From: Sphagnum compactum
Lineage: Eukaryota > Bryophyta > Sphagnopsida > Sphagnales
DNA: 64,000 nt
Reading direction: 5' to 3'
Assembly (NCBI GenBank): GCA_965153455.1
Contig: OZ234504.1
Location: 11,780,001-11,844,000, forward strand
Position 1 is the stretch's first letter, and every line of letters starts with the position of its first letter. Below, piece by piece: positions 37,201-48,808 of this stretch. The position numbers were made by a program, and so were the translations under genes. Below the pieces are notes generated by a model. The model saw only the letters and a program-made list of their open reading frames with translations, searched no databases and had not been told where the DNA came from.

Positions 37201-38919
37201 CATTTTAACGAACACATTAAATGTGTAGTTCACATCATTTTGAATATAAGAAGGGAAAAATTCATAAAATTTTGATCAATGACTTTAATTTACAGTCAAC
37301 AACAAATGATATCATGAAAGGTTAAATTTTTGTTTGAATTAAATATAACTTGAATATTAACATGTATATTATAACAAAAAAAAAATAAGGGAAGTTTTTA
37401 AGCATATTTTTCGAGGATGTTTTTGAAAAATTCAAATAATTGATAATTAAAAAAAAACATAAATAGATTTTTTTTTTTTTAAAACTTGGTAAAATTCTTA
37501 AAAGATGTGGTTGGTGGAAGTGTTTAAAAAGTTATGTAGTAAAAATTTAAGGAAGGTTTAATCGATAGAATTTTTCAAAAGGTTGATGATCTTTTGAAAG
37601 GTTTCATTAGATAATATAAAAAAATGTCCAAAAATGCACCACCTTTCATTTTGGCAAAGTAAGTTGTTGCATTTGTATTTTTAATTCATTTCATGCTTAA
37701 TTTGAATCATGCCTTATTTAAGCAATAAAGTCATTTAATTTTTCTTCATTATCAAGTTCTTCGTTGGTCAATTATTTTAATCTTCTTTAAGTTATATCAT
37801 TGTCTTATCCTTGACATATACATCATTACATCAAATCTTGTCCATTCCAACCCATGTGTTTGTAATTGTTATGCATTTGTAATCGTTTATGACTATTTTT
37901 TCAACTAAAATCAAAGTAATTCCTTGCGGCACCCTAATCACAAATGCTTTTAGTTGTATACCTTTGTGTGATTATGGTAGGGTACCAACCAACATTTTAA
38001 TTGTAGATGTAATTACATTTCACACATGTGGTATAGATTGGATGAAAAGTCAATTAATGTTAGCTACATTAAATGATATCTAAATCCATCCAATGACATT
38101 TGACTTAATTGTTTTTGCAACTTGTACAATTACACAATTGATTAAATTAGGTGTGATGTTTTAATATTATGATTACAAATCCAAGTCACAATTTAACAAG
38201 TAGGTAGTAAATAGGTTGTAGGTTGGTAATAAGTAGGGTCTGGTTGGTAATACCCTATAGGTACTACGTAATAATTAGGTGAATACTACTTAATTATTAC
38301 ATAGTAGGTTTAGGTAGGTCTTAAGTAAGTTCAAGTTTTTTTTTAAAAGACATATATTGACATTAAATAAGCTTTAAATCTAGGCCATAGGTAGCTTAGA
38401 TAACATAGGTAACCTTTAGGAAATAACTTAAATATTAAATAGTCCTTAAATGCCCCCCCCTAAGTAGCTTTTGGGTGCAAATACTTTCAAAGGAGCCAAA
38501 AACCATGTTGGATAATGGTGAAATTATAAAAGTTCTTACATATGTTTTTGTTTTGACATTTTAAGTTATGTTAATCATTCCAAGTTGTGTTAAAGGACTA
38601 ATATGGATCTTGAGGAATTTAAATTAAAACTTTATTTGAATTAAATTTTGGGTTTTGGTTTTAATGAAAGACTCTTAAATTTGAATAATAATTGCATAAG
38701 AAGCAACTAATTTTGCAAAGGACTAGGGTAAAAGACTTTGAGCATATTTGTGCCCTTATATAACCCCTAAGTAGGCCTAGACAGACCCCAAGTAACTACT
38801 AGATAACCCCAAAGTAGCCCTATATAACCTTAGGTAATGTGCATAGGTTTAGAGTTATGACAAGTACATAATTAGGTAGGTAAGTATGTAAGTAAGTACA
38901 AAACCTATGTTGTGCATGT
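34276..38919. other. AT-rich spacer with uncharacterised remnants
   Basis: No gene is supported. About 35.77-35.90 kb repeats GGTTCT/AGAACC phrases. About 38.19-38.34 and 38.86-38.91 kb are TAGGTAGG-rich and may belong to the same family as the foldback repeats near 5.9 and 12.2 kb. The rest is AT-rich with homopolymer runs. Confidence 0.4.
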
Positions 38920-39720
38920 AAATGGTTTGGGACTTACACTCCGTATAAGTGTAAATCTCATAATGAAATTTATTTACTCTTTGTGTAAGTGTAAGTGTAA
39001 ATGTAGAACACGAAATGTGTTAAGTGTAAAACTATGTAAAATTATTTTATGCCGTGTAAAACAGTGAGTGTAAAAATAGTTTTATTTATATTGTTTTATG
39101 TAGTTCAATAAAAAAATGTAAATGTAAATATATTTATATTTAAATGATTTTACATGACTCTGTAAAAAAATGTAAATACATAACAATATAAAAAATGTGA
39201 GTTTTACTTGAAGAGATTCAAAAAAATAAAAAACATCAGCATTCAAGGGTGGGGGACTTCAATTCTTGTGGTGAACTGAATTTCACCCTGTTTTTCCTTT
39301 ATTTTTAGCGCCTCCATTACTGCTCCTACTTGTAAAACCATTATAATTAGTGTTGAACCTTGTGCATTAAATGCTGATTTTCAACATTTCATTCCCAGAT
39401 CTAAAAAGATTCCTTACTTTATGGATACCCCTAAAAGATAGGTTTGGGGTGAAAGGAGGCCCAAAGACAAGGTGACTTTACAAATAATTTTAGTATTTAC
39501 ACTTACACATCCCAAAACATTTACACGGGGCCATGTAAGTGTATGTGATAAATATTTACATTGGCCTCGTGTAAATGTTATATATATATATGTATATATA
39601 TATATATTACAACAAAATAAGTGTAAGTGTAAATGATTTACACTTACATTGGATTTACACACCATATATATGGCTATTGACACTTACATGCACAACATTG
39701 ATACAAATGCAGGTACCAAC
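38920..39720. repeat. Cluster of GTAAGTGTAAATG motifs with a palindrome
   Basis: The motif GTAAGTGTAAAT and its complement ATTTACACTTAC recur many times, in the first half mostly as GTGTAAATGTA and in the second half in both directions. A perfect 12-bp palindrome with a one-base centre lies at 39623-39647. An (AT)n tract lies at about 39580-39607. The pattern resembles the subterminal motif arrays of DNA transposons, but no termini or transposase were found. Confidence 0.5.
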
Positions 39721-40769
39721 GTGTTCATAATTATTAAATTGACCAAAGTATTACTTTACGAAGGGTGTAATGAATTGGTTGTGGACTTGGTTTTTCAAAA
39801 AGGAGGCAAAGGGTTCAACTCCTTATACGTGCAACTTATATGTCACATGCCTAAGATGTTTGACTCATTAGGTTAGGTTTGCTTACTAGGATTGGTTGTT
39901 AGGCTTTTTAAGTTAGATTAGGCTTTCTTGGCCTAGGTAGGGTTACATGTACATACCAATTGTTTGCCTACTAAATATATGTAAGTGTACAAGTTTACAT
40001 TAGTGGCAAAATTAATCACATTAGTCACACAACCAATTGCAAATTGAGGTGTTGTCCCAATCCATGTGGAAGTGATGGATTAATTGATAATCACAATGGG
40101 ATAAAACTAGGGTGACATGATAATGTCACATCATGTTGTGTGTGATTGGTGTTGTTTGCAACTTGTTCAAGGTGATTAAGGAATCTAGATAGTCATAATT
40201 GTGATTGAAAAACCAATCATGAGCCCAATTGTAAATTGATAATTTTTCACATAATGTAGGATGCCCATTTTAAGTTGGAAAATAATTTTAAAATACTGGA
40301 AATTAAAGTTCAATTTAAAATATTTATGATGTGACAAAAATTGAAATTGGATATCGTTTTAACCATGAAGATGTGTTGAAGGTCAATTTCATTGAAAAAT
40401 ATAGTTTAACAAAAATCGTGATATAAACATGGCCATATTCAAAATTATTAATTGTGAACAATGTAGGTGCATTTCTACTTAACAAAAAAATAAAATTAAA
40501 AAATGTATTTTCATATTTTCATATTTTCCTTAAAAAAGAAAAATTAATCTCAATGTATACACAAAATGAAATCCAAATATTTCATACTTTAATGAAGTAG
40601 GCTGATGGTGACAAATTTTTTCATGTTATGACTTATATATTTATGAAATTCACATGAATCACAATGACAAGTTATAGTTTGGCAATATGTTTGCCAAAAG
40701 CTTACAACAAAATATTGGGGTAATTTTTTTGATATAATGTGCGATGAAAAATTTGAAAACCTTGGGCAT

Positions 40770-41420
40770 GTTCTTTAGTATCACACATCGAGACAAGTGG
40801 GTTGTGTGGGAGCTTTTGGAGAGGATTAGGACAAGCTTTTCAAATTGAGTTCATAGACTCATCAAAATGCACAAACCAAGAAAAGAAGGTAATCAATGCA
40901 TTTGGAGCAAATTGGTGCATGAACAAGCCATGAACTTGCAAGGCTCACTACAACTTAAACTTGGGAGGAGTCATTAATCTCCTCCTTATAATACATTTTA
41001 CATCTCTTCACAGAGGTTACATTGAAATGACACTTTTCTTGAAATTTTCAAATAAGAGTCTTAGAATTGTTAAGTTAAGATCCCATGATTTTGTAGGTTC
41101 ATAACTTTTTCCTTTTGACTTTGATTTGAAAACTTTCAAAATGAGAAGTTGTTGCCTTGAAAACAACTTTTCAACTAAAATTGATTTGACACCTTTCTGA
41201 ATTGATTAAATGATTGGGAATCATTTTGGCAATTTGACTCCTAATCATTCAAATTGCCATAAGTTGTGTTATAAGTTTTTGTTTCGAGAATGTGATTTCA
41301 CTTTAGTATAGTTATTTTCAATACCTTTACAATGGGCTAATGAAGGCCCAATTTGAATTGAGGATACCTTAAAGGTTCCAAAGACCAATTCCTAAAATGA
41401 AAATTAAACTTGTTGAAAAT
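40770..41420 (-). mobile_element. Decayed LTR, copy 3, inverted
   Basis: In reverse orientation this matches the solo LTRs near 21 and 23.6 kb, in order: AATGCATTTGGAGCAAATTG, TTGGTGCATGAACAAGCC, AAACTTGGGAGGAGTC, CTCCTCCTTATAATAC, then GGCAATTTGACTCCTAATC and AATTGCCATAAGTTG. Divergence is much higher than between copies 1 and 2, and neither end nor a target duplication is recognisable, so it is an older insertion. Confidence 0.55.
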
Positions 41421-43537
41421 TAATATTTGTTTTTATCCCCAAAGCTAATAAATGTGTTGAACATTCATCAAAAGGATGAATAATATTCACATCCTTGTAA
41501 TAGTTAGAATAGGTTGAACATTGGTAGCTAAGGTTTAGAAGTGATAGTTACATTAGGGTTAGGCGGAGGATATTGGGGTTAAGCGTTGGTCAAGTTAGGA
41601 TTACGTGTTGGCTAGGTTAGGGTTAGGACGTAGTATATATTGGAATGGTTTTGAGTAGTTATTTATTCTCTTTTATCAAGTTTTTGAGTGCACATAACGA
41701 CTTTGAAGGTTAGAGTTAATTTGCTACAAGTTATTGTTTTATAATTGTAGTTTGTGACACATTCAACCCATGTGATTTCAATACAATTACATATTTTGAT
41801 AAACTTTGGCGTTTGAAACCTTGTTTGTTTTCTAATTGTTTCCAATAAAACTTATGAAGCTTGAGAATGATTCTCATTGACTTTCACACATTTACACTTT
41901 CACGAAGAATGTGTGTACATTGTGCATTCCTTTGTTGAGTTTGATTCCACTTGGAAACATTTAATTTCTTTTCGTCATGAAAAGGACATTTTATTGCTCT
42001 TGCCATGAAACAATCATGCACCCAAGATAGGGTCATGACAAATTAACTCAATGACTTGTATTACATTCAATTTGGGTAATGAATTCACGTCAAAAGTTTT
42101 TTCTTTGCCAATGTGGCATTGTTTTTCATCGTAAACACAAATAGATATATTTGTAAGTCAAAGGCAATGGGTGATAACATTTTTGACACCCATTTATTAA
42201 TGCCATAATCACACCTTCTTCAATTGCCAAAGGGCAACCTTTATGATTGTCAAGTCACCAACAAACTTTGTTTCAGATTTTGGTTGTGGGTAAACAACCC
42301 CTAATGCATCCATCAAATCCATAAACCTTCACTTCCATGACCATAAACTAAGGCACTTCCATGGCCATAACTAAATCCTTAACCAATTTGTTACATCTTC
42401 ATGCTATGATAAATTTGTCAACATTTTATGTTCATTTGAAATCTTCTTACACATTCAAACTTTGAAATGAGTTTTCCCCTTCATATAGTGCTCAAATAAA
42501 GCAGATTATGAATGCCTATTTCAAGTTTCTTTAAAAAAAATTGTTTATTGAGTTGAACATAAGATACAAAATTTTGGATCATTTGTGAAATTTAACAAAA
42601 TGTTCACAAATTCAACATATTTTTATTTTTTCAAATAGTCTTATTCAAACATATCATACAATAATATGTTTGAATATATTAAATACAAAAAGTTAATGTT
42701 CAAACATGAATATATTCAAAACATTTGACATTACCAGAGGTGAAGATGGTAGCAAAAAGCTAAATAAAATCTATCAAATTGTTGGAAGATTGAGGGGTGA
42801 CTATTAACACTACTCAAGATGTGTTCAAATTTCTAAACCATGTTGTGACATGCACAAAACGTGTACATCTTCAGAACTTTGACATAATAGGTATCAACAG
42901 TTGCACTATTCATGCCTTAGTTCTCAACACTTGTGCAAGCTATTAGATGCTCTTCCCGTTGGCAGATATGATTCTTATCCATTTATTCCAAGCATTGATG
43001 TTAAAGATGATCATGTCAAGCTGTTCAGGATGTCTGTTTGCTTGCAGTAACTTAATGCAGATTGCTCACATCGTAAATGCCCACTTAAAAATTGCTGGAG
43101 ATGAATAAAGATGATAATCAACATATGGATTTCAAACAGCCCCTGTTCTGATCAACAAAGAGAGACAATCTTCAGACAGTTGCAAACTAATTCAGGCCCC
43201 ATTTTAGGTGCTCCAGTTCATTTGTATGAACTTCACATGGATGCTCACTCTGAAACAACTTTCACTTCATTTGCCTAACAAGGATATTGACATAAAATGC
43301 TAAAGATTCATCTGCAATAAGAGAAGGATAAATAGATGCAATTTAAATGTGGTAAATTTGTTAAGCAACCACTTACAAGAGAACTCTTGATATATCCAAC
43401 TCAATTTAGCACATAATTTAGGATTTACAGGACAGATTTCCCAGTAGAATACAAAGGATTTTAACACACACTAAATGTCCATTCACCTTTGCAGCATAAC
43501 ACTAACAGAAAAGTAATAACATTTGCTGGAGACTGGC
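41421..43537. other. AT-rich spacer and MKK 3' flank
   Basis: I see no gene. Two short telomere-like phrases (TTAGGGTTAGG) occur at about 41.56 and 41.62 kb. The last few hundred bases should be the 3'UTR of the minus-strand MAP kinase kinase. Confidence 0.4.
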
Positions 43538-46095
43538 CTATGCAAGGGGTACCAATCGGGGTAATAGTGCTTCCAGATTATACTCTTGTTCTGAGTATTT
43601 CTGCAAAAATGGATGATTCTGCCGCATACACAATTTTGTTTTTATCAGTACTTCAGAGCATTACTGTCACCTCTCACAATTTCATTGCAGTTGCCCTTCT
43701 GTTGCAAGTTCCTTATATACTGGCCTAAGAATTGTGCAAATTACTGACAGGCCTATTCAGACAAAGAATAGGAAGCAAATACTTCTTAAGGTCCAGTGAA
43801 GGGTTACAAGGTCCTGCCAGTCAGGTTACAGGATTAAGGTGAGCTTCCTAGACTTACATCCTACATGATTTGACCATTACCATGCCACCATGGGAAGCGC
43901 AGAGATTACACTTACCAAAAGTTCTGCAGCTGATAATCGTTCCCTAGGCTCCTTCTGAATGCTGTGTAGACAAAACGGAGTTTGAAGCTGTCAGATCTCT
44001 ATCAAAATATCACATACTTTGTGATCAACTCAGCAGATATCTTACTAAACCGTAAACCTAACCCTAATTTCTCCTTGCACCCTCATCCAAATGAAAAGAT
44101 GGGGGCATACCAGGCTGAAATGAAAGAACAAAACTCTGATGAGAATTTGTCAGCAGGAGCAACAGGTGGGGGCTCGTTAACAATGGTTGAAAGAAGCTCA
44201 TAGAAGTTCATAAAGCCCTCATCTTCCCCAGGTGGCTGGTAAGGGAATTGACCCAGAGCACACTCCAACAATGTCAACCCTAAACTCCATATATCACTCT
44301 CATACCCATATTTGTTCCCACTGATGCGCTCTGGCTGCCAAATTCTCACAAGCATGCGTATTAGCTTTTAGAGTACTCACCAAAAGCATTTAACTTCACA
44401 TTTAGCTGTTCTAAAATTGCTGCCTCTGCTTCAAAGTCAAGGTGGAGACACAGGTTCCAATGATCAGAAAACTGCAATTCACAAACTATGGACAATTCTG
44501 CATATGGTTTTGAGTTACCATAAGGTGCTCCAAGATTGGTCCAACTATCATTTTATCAAGGTGCATAATTCAGAACAGAGGATCTAATCCTTTCAACTCA
44601 AACTTCTATGGATGATGATAACATCCAACCCTCATAAAACATCACCAAAGGATGTTCAACATACCGACATATATGTGCAAGTGCCAACAAATGTTTCCCT
44701 TTGGCCCATTGGATTTGCCAAAACTGCACTCACACCAAAATCTGAGATTTTGACTTCACCCTTGTGATTGACAAGAAAGTTGGAGGGCTTGATGTCCCTA
44801 TGAATGATGTGTCTGACTTGATGAAGGTAGTCCAACCCTTTCAGCACCTAACCCAACCCCCAACCCTATTTCACTAAGGATTTTATTCTATTTCAGATTT
44901 ATAACACTATAATCTGATGTCAACAACAGTCAGTTACGAAATTCCACAAGTAAGTATTCCCTGAAAAATCTTTAGGGAAAATTATTGATTATGTGGGAAA
45001 ATTTGGGTTTCAGCAACATTACCACTATATTCTTTTTCTCTACAAGTTGAGAGTTAGATACTTTGCACAGAATGTCAAGAAGTGCAGTCAAGGAGCACCC
45101 AATGCTTACATGCTTGCTGATAACTGCCAAAAAAGGCTCAGGGATCTGCTTCACTTGCTTGATGATGTCAGCAAGAGATCCCCCATCCATATACTCAAGC
45201 ACAATAGAGATGATTCCATTGTTGTAAAAGGAATGGTAATACACCACCACATAAGGAAATTGGGAGGATTGATTTATTTTCAGCTCCTGCACTATTTGCT
45301 TCCGTACTGCTTCACGGATGTCCATTTTAATCACCTGCACATATGACCAATATTTCCACAAGCACAAAGATTCAGTGAGGATCTTAGATATGGGCTAAGC
45401 GAAAATGACCTCAACGATCCAAAGAAGCCTCTCACCTTTAAAGCATACATGTTGTTTGAAAACTTGTGGCGGACAAGCTGCACAACCCCGCCACTGCCCT
45501 TGCCAATAACTTTTATGGTTTCCAAATCTGCAAGAGACATCTGTTCTTCTGCTGCAGGTTGAACCTGTGACCAAAATCCATGTTTACAATGATGCTGTCA
45601 CAGTAAGCAGCCACAATCAGGAACTTGTCACCGATCACTTTACATTACAGTTATTCTCTTAAGCTTGTGTGATGGTCCTTGTCAATTATTATTCATAGGT
45701 TGGCATAACACAAATGAGTTTTTTTTTCAAAAGGAGGAAACATATCTGTGAGCAAAACATGATTTCAGTAAAACAAGAAACCCAGAGTAAAACAAATACA
45801 GAAATGGCTCCAAGTATTGTGCAGGAACGTACAGTTGGAGTGGTCTCTTGTGAGACCACACGTAGTCCTTCCTTGTTGAGCAAGATGTCACCATCCTGAA
45901 ATGTGCCGCTTGCCGTCCTACAGAGAGGCGCAGTCGCAAATCCACCAATTTTGTCATGATCGTTGAGTCGACTCACACTGGACAAGAAGATCTCGATGTG
46001 CAGCAACCTAGCATGACGTATTACTACTTCGTCGGGCGACGAGACGACTCAAGCTTCCTTGAAAAGTTACTAGGCATTCTTCCAAGCGGCTCCAT
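43538..46095 (-). CDS. MAP kinase kinase, group A (MKK6-like)
   Basis: Eight exons: 46095-46028, 45977-45833, 45564-45436, 45334-45110, 44847-44665, 44334-44111, 43961-43916 and 43618-43538. All are GT/AG and sum to 367 codons with the stop (366 residues), close to the usual ~355. N-terminal [20 protein letters not shown] is typical of the family. The dual-specificity kinase domain has [16 protein letters not shown] (Lys 114), [20 protein letters not shown] (Asp 207), DFG (225-227) and [34 protein letters not shown] and [10 protein letters not shown] are closest to Arabidopsis MKK6, which acts in MAPK cascades controlling cytokinesis. Oddities: intron 1 would be only 50 bases, needed to bypass two stops; and the activation-loop S/T-x5-S/T motif reads PMGQRET, with Pro 235 at the first site and Thr 241 at the second. 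All other catalytic residues look intact. Confidence 0.88.
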
Positions 46096-46340
46096 ACTTG
46101 CTTCACATACAAATTTATTAAGAAACCGACGAAAAGACACAAGGGAGAGAGAGAACGATATATTCAGAGAACTAAACGCTTTAAAGCGAGGCAAAATAGC
46201 CTCGTCGCTAATGCCAGGGTTTCCAACCGATCGAAGCAAACGGAGCCTTGCTCATGCTCCCTGCTTGGATCTCTTTCTTGGCAACTGAACTTAGAAGGAG
46301 CACAACAACGAGAGAGAGAGAGAGAGAAATGATGTGTACA
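46096..46340 (-). promoter_or_regulatory. MKK 5'UTR/promoter with GA repeat
   Basis: Directly upstream of the MKK start (minus strand) lies a pyrimidine-rich leader, TTCTCTCTCTCCCTTGTG at about 46.15 kb, and an (AG)9 run at 46310-46327, which is a CT tract on the coding strand. CT/GA tracts around transcription starts are common in plants. No TATA box was identified with confidence. Confidence 0.35.
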
Positions 46341-47690
46341 GGAAATCAGAGAGCGTCTCCTGCTTGGGGACTGTGACTCTGAGACAGCGCTTGACCTCCT
46401 TATTACCCCGCATCATCGCCCGCTCGCTCTTCGAACCCCGACAACTGCGACCCTCTCCTCCCACGAGTTCCGAATCAGTTTCTATGGCAAGAAATCAAAA
46501 AATTCTTTCTCGTAGAAACTTTAGAGTTGTAGTTTCTACTGTCGCGAGTGTATGTAATCTGAGCTCCAACTTCCACCTGGAAAGCAAAGCCGCGATTCAA
46601 TCAACACGCTCGGCCAAAATGATCGAGCAAGTGAGGAGGACGCCAGTTTTTGTGTAGGTCGCTCTTGTACTGTCGTCGTTCTTTGTCGGAACTCGTCCCT
46701 TCCCCTCATTCGTATGCGCATTGCGGTAGTAGGGAAGAGGCCCCTGTACCCACGTATTGACAATTTCACTCTTGTGATATTTCCAGGTAATTCTTTGGTT
46801 TTAAGCCTTTTTATCACGTTTTGACTTGCCTACTTTGTTGCAATGTTTTGGTTTGTTCGCCTTACCTTAATAGGCAAGGATATTGTGTTTAGATTCATTC
46901 TAGAGTATAGTAGATTAATGGATTTTGGCCCCTAGGTAATAATAATAGGTCTATTTTTATGTGGGGATTTTTGAAAGATGATATTTTGGCGTCTGTTGAA
47001 ACTTAAGATTAGTTATAGAGTTATGATATCTTGAAGGATTTTGGGTTTTCTTTTAGAGATTTTTTTAGATGATTATATTTTTGCATGGTGAACTATTTGA
47101 ATTTCCAAAATTCTTCTTTTACCTTAAGATATACTTTTTAATGTAAAATGGCAAGGCCACAGTGTGACACACCCATTGTTTCGTTTTGTTTTGTTTTGTT
47201 TTGCATTTCCAAATTTCTGATGTGGGCTTTCTAGGTATGCGAGCATCCCAATAGGGATTTGGCATTAAATTGAGACATGTTTGTAAAACCTGTACAAAAT
47301 GGAAAAATCTGGTACTAAAATGCCCCCACCCCTCTCACCCCAACCCTTTTTTTATAATGGGGGTGGTGGGGCAAACAAGAAAATCTTATTGCAGAAATCA
47401 AAATGAACCCCCTTTAAAATCTAAGTGGGAGTGCGTGGAAAACAATTTCAACTTCTTTCTTTTTGGAATTTGGCAAATCCCGCCCCCCTTCCCAAAGGGC
47501 ATATGCAACAAAATATTCCCTTTTCATTTTGTTTTTTTTGCATATTTGAGGGAATTTTCAAACCAAAAAAACCGCTTTGTGGTGCTTGTATTTATATTAT
47601 TGGAAAGGGGGCACTTTATCAGGCATGCTCCATTGTGTATTGGTTTTTGGGTGAGACTTCACCTCTACCCTACTTCTGAGGGTACTTATT
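46341..47690. other. Spacer upstream of MKK
   Basis: I see no gene. About 46.37-46.75 kb is GC-richer and could include the MKK promoter or a short first exon of a plus-strand transcript (a GTAATTC donor-like site at about 46.79 kb), but no protein is recognisable. The rest is low-complexity. Confidence 0.35.
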
Positions 47691-47858
47691 CTGTTCCATA
47701 ATAATTGGTTCGAGGTGCCTCACAAGTCCAACCTGTTTTTTTTTTGCAATGAGCCAATTGCAATGAGAAGTACGGTACTTATTCTGCGTTTCATAATAAT
47801 TGGTACGGGTGCCTCACAAGTCCAACCTGTTTTTTTTTTTTGCAATGAGCCAATTTCA
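47691..47858. repeat. Direct duplication of about 80 bp
   Basis: Copies at 47691-47760 and 47774-47858 both read GGTACTTATTCTG, CATAATAATTGGT, GTGCCTCACAAGTCCAACCT, a poly-T tract and GCAATGAGCCAATT. The T tract differs in length between copies. Confidence 0.75.
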
Positions 47859-48039
47859 TTGGCCCATCACAATATAAAAAGCTGAAACTATGGAGGCTCC
47901 CCAAAATAGAAGATTCTACGGAAACTGGAGTGCCTCTGACCCCTTTGGCCCACCATTATAGGTGAGAAGGGGAGGACTTTGGGCAAAACATATGGGATTG
48001 TGAACACCCTAGGGAAACATATTGGGAAGCTGATGGGAA

Positions 48040-48170
48040 CCCATTGGGAACATGTTGGGAACAAAGAAAAAATGAAAAAAAAAAATCCTTCCCCCATCAA
48101 GGCACTTTGAGTGCATGCTGAGCCTTCCAATTCGCTGCATGAAATTTCTATCTCCAAAACCATTTTTGGC
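48040..48170. repeat. Segment shared with the Helitron at 55.3-56.0 kb
   Basis: GAACCCATTGGGAAC, GGGAACAAAGAAAAAATGA, AAGGCACTTTGAGTGCA and GCTGCATGAAATTTCTAT occur here and, in the same order and strand, at about 55765-55918 inside the plus-strand Helitron. Either the Helitron captured host sequence of this kind or this is the remains of another copy whose ends are gone. Confidence 0.6.
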
Positions 48171-48700
48171 CTGGCCTAATACCCCCATTATAAACTTAAA
48201 CTGGGGGTACTTATTTATTCTCCATTTTGTATTGATTTTTGGGTAGGAGGGAAGTTTTGGACAGGCATCTAGACCCAGCAAGCTTGCTCCACTACATAAA
48301 AGACTCCACAACATTTCTAGTGTATTTGGAGATATGTGATGGGTCTTGCACAAGAAGAGGGTGTTTCAAAAAATGAGATGCCCATTGTAATTTTCATTCA
48401 TTTTGTCTCGTGCCACCTGAAAAAATAAATCTTGTTGTATAATTGTTTATGAGAAAACAAATCTCATTGCATCATTTTTCATGCGTAGTTACGCCCTGAG
48501 AGAAAGAGAGAGAGAGAGTTCTGAATGCAAGCGCCCCTGAGCTCTGTCTTTGGTGGGTGCTTACTTTTGGAACTCCCTACTCCTCCAGCATTACCCTACT
48601 ATACATGATCTTTTTTGGGCAAGCACAAAGTTCCAAACGGGCACTTGTATGCAGCATGCTTGCTTCGTTATGTTAATAGTTTTCATGGATTTGCATAATG

Positions 48701-48808
48701 GACTAGGTGATCATCAGCAAGAGGGTGCTGGTTATTGGACATAGTCTATTGTCTGACTAGGTGATCATCAGCAAGAGGGTGCTGGTTATTGGACATAGTC
48801 TATTGTCT
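48701..48808. repeat. Exact 54-bp tandem duplication
   Basis: Units 48701-48754 and 48755-48808 are identical, from GACTAGGTGATCATCAGC to ACATAGTCTATTGTCT. No mismatch was seen, so the duplication is recent or an assembly artefact. An (AG)n run lies nearby at about 48.50-48.52 kb. Confidence 0.85.

Noticed and set aside
41540-41640. TTAGGGTTAGG phrases resembling interstitial telomere repeats
   Set aside because: Only one or two units each, mixed with other sequence; no array.
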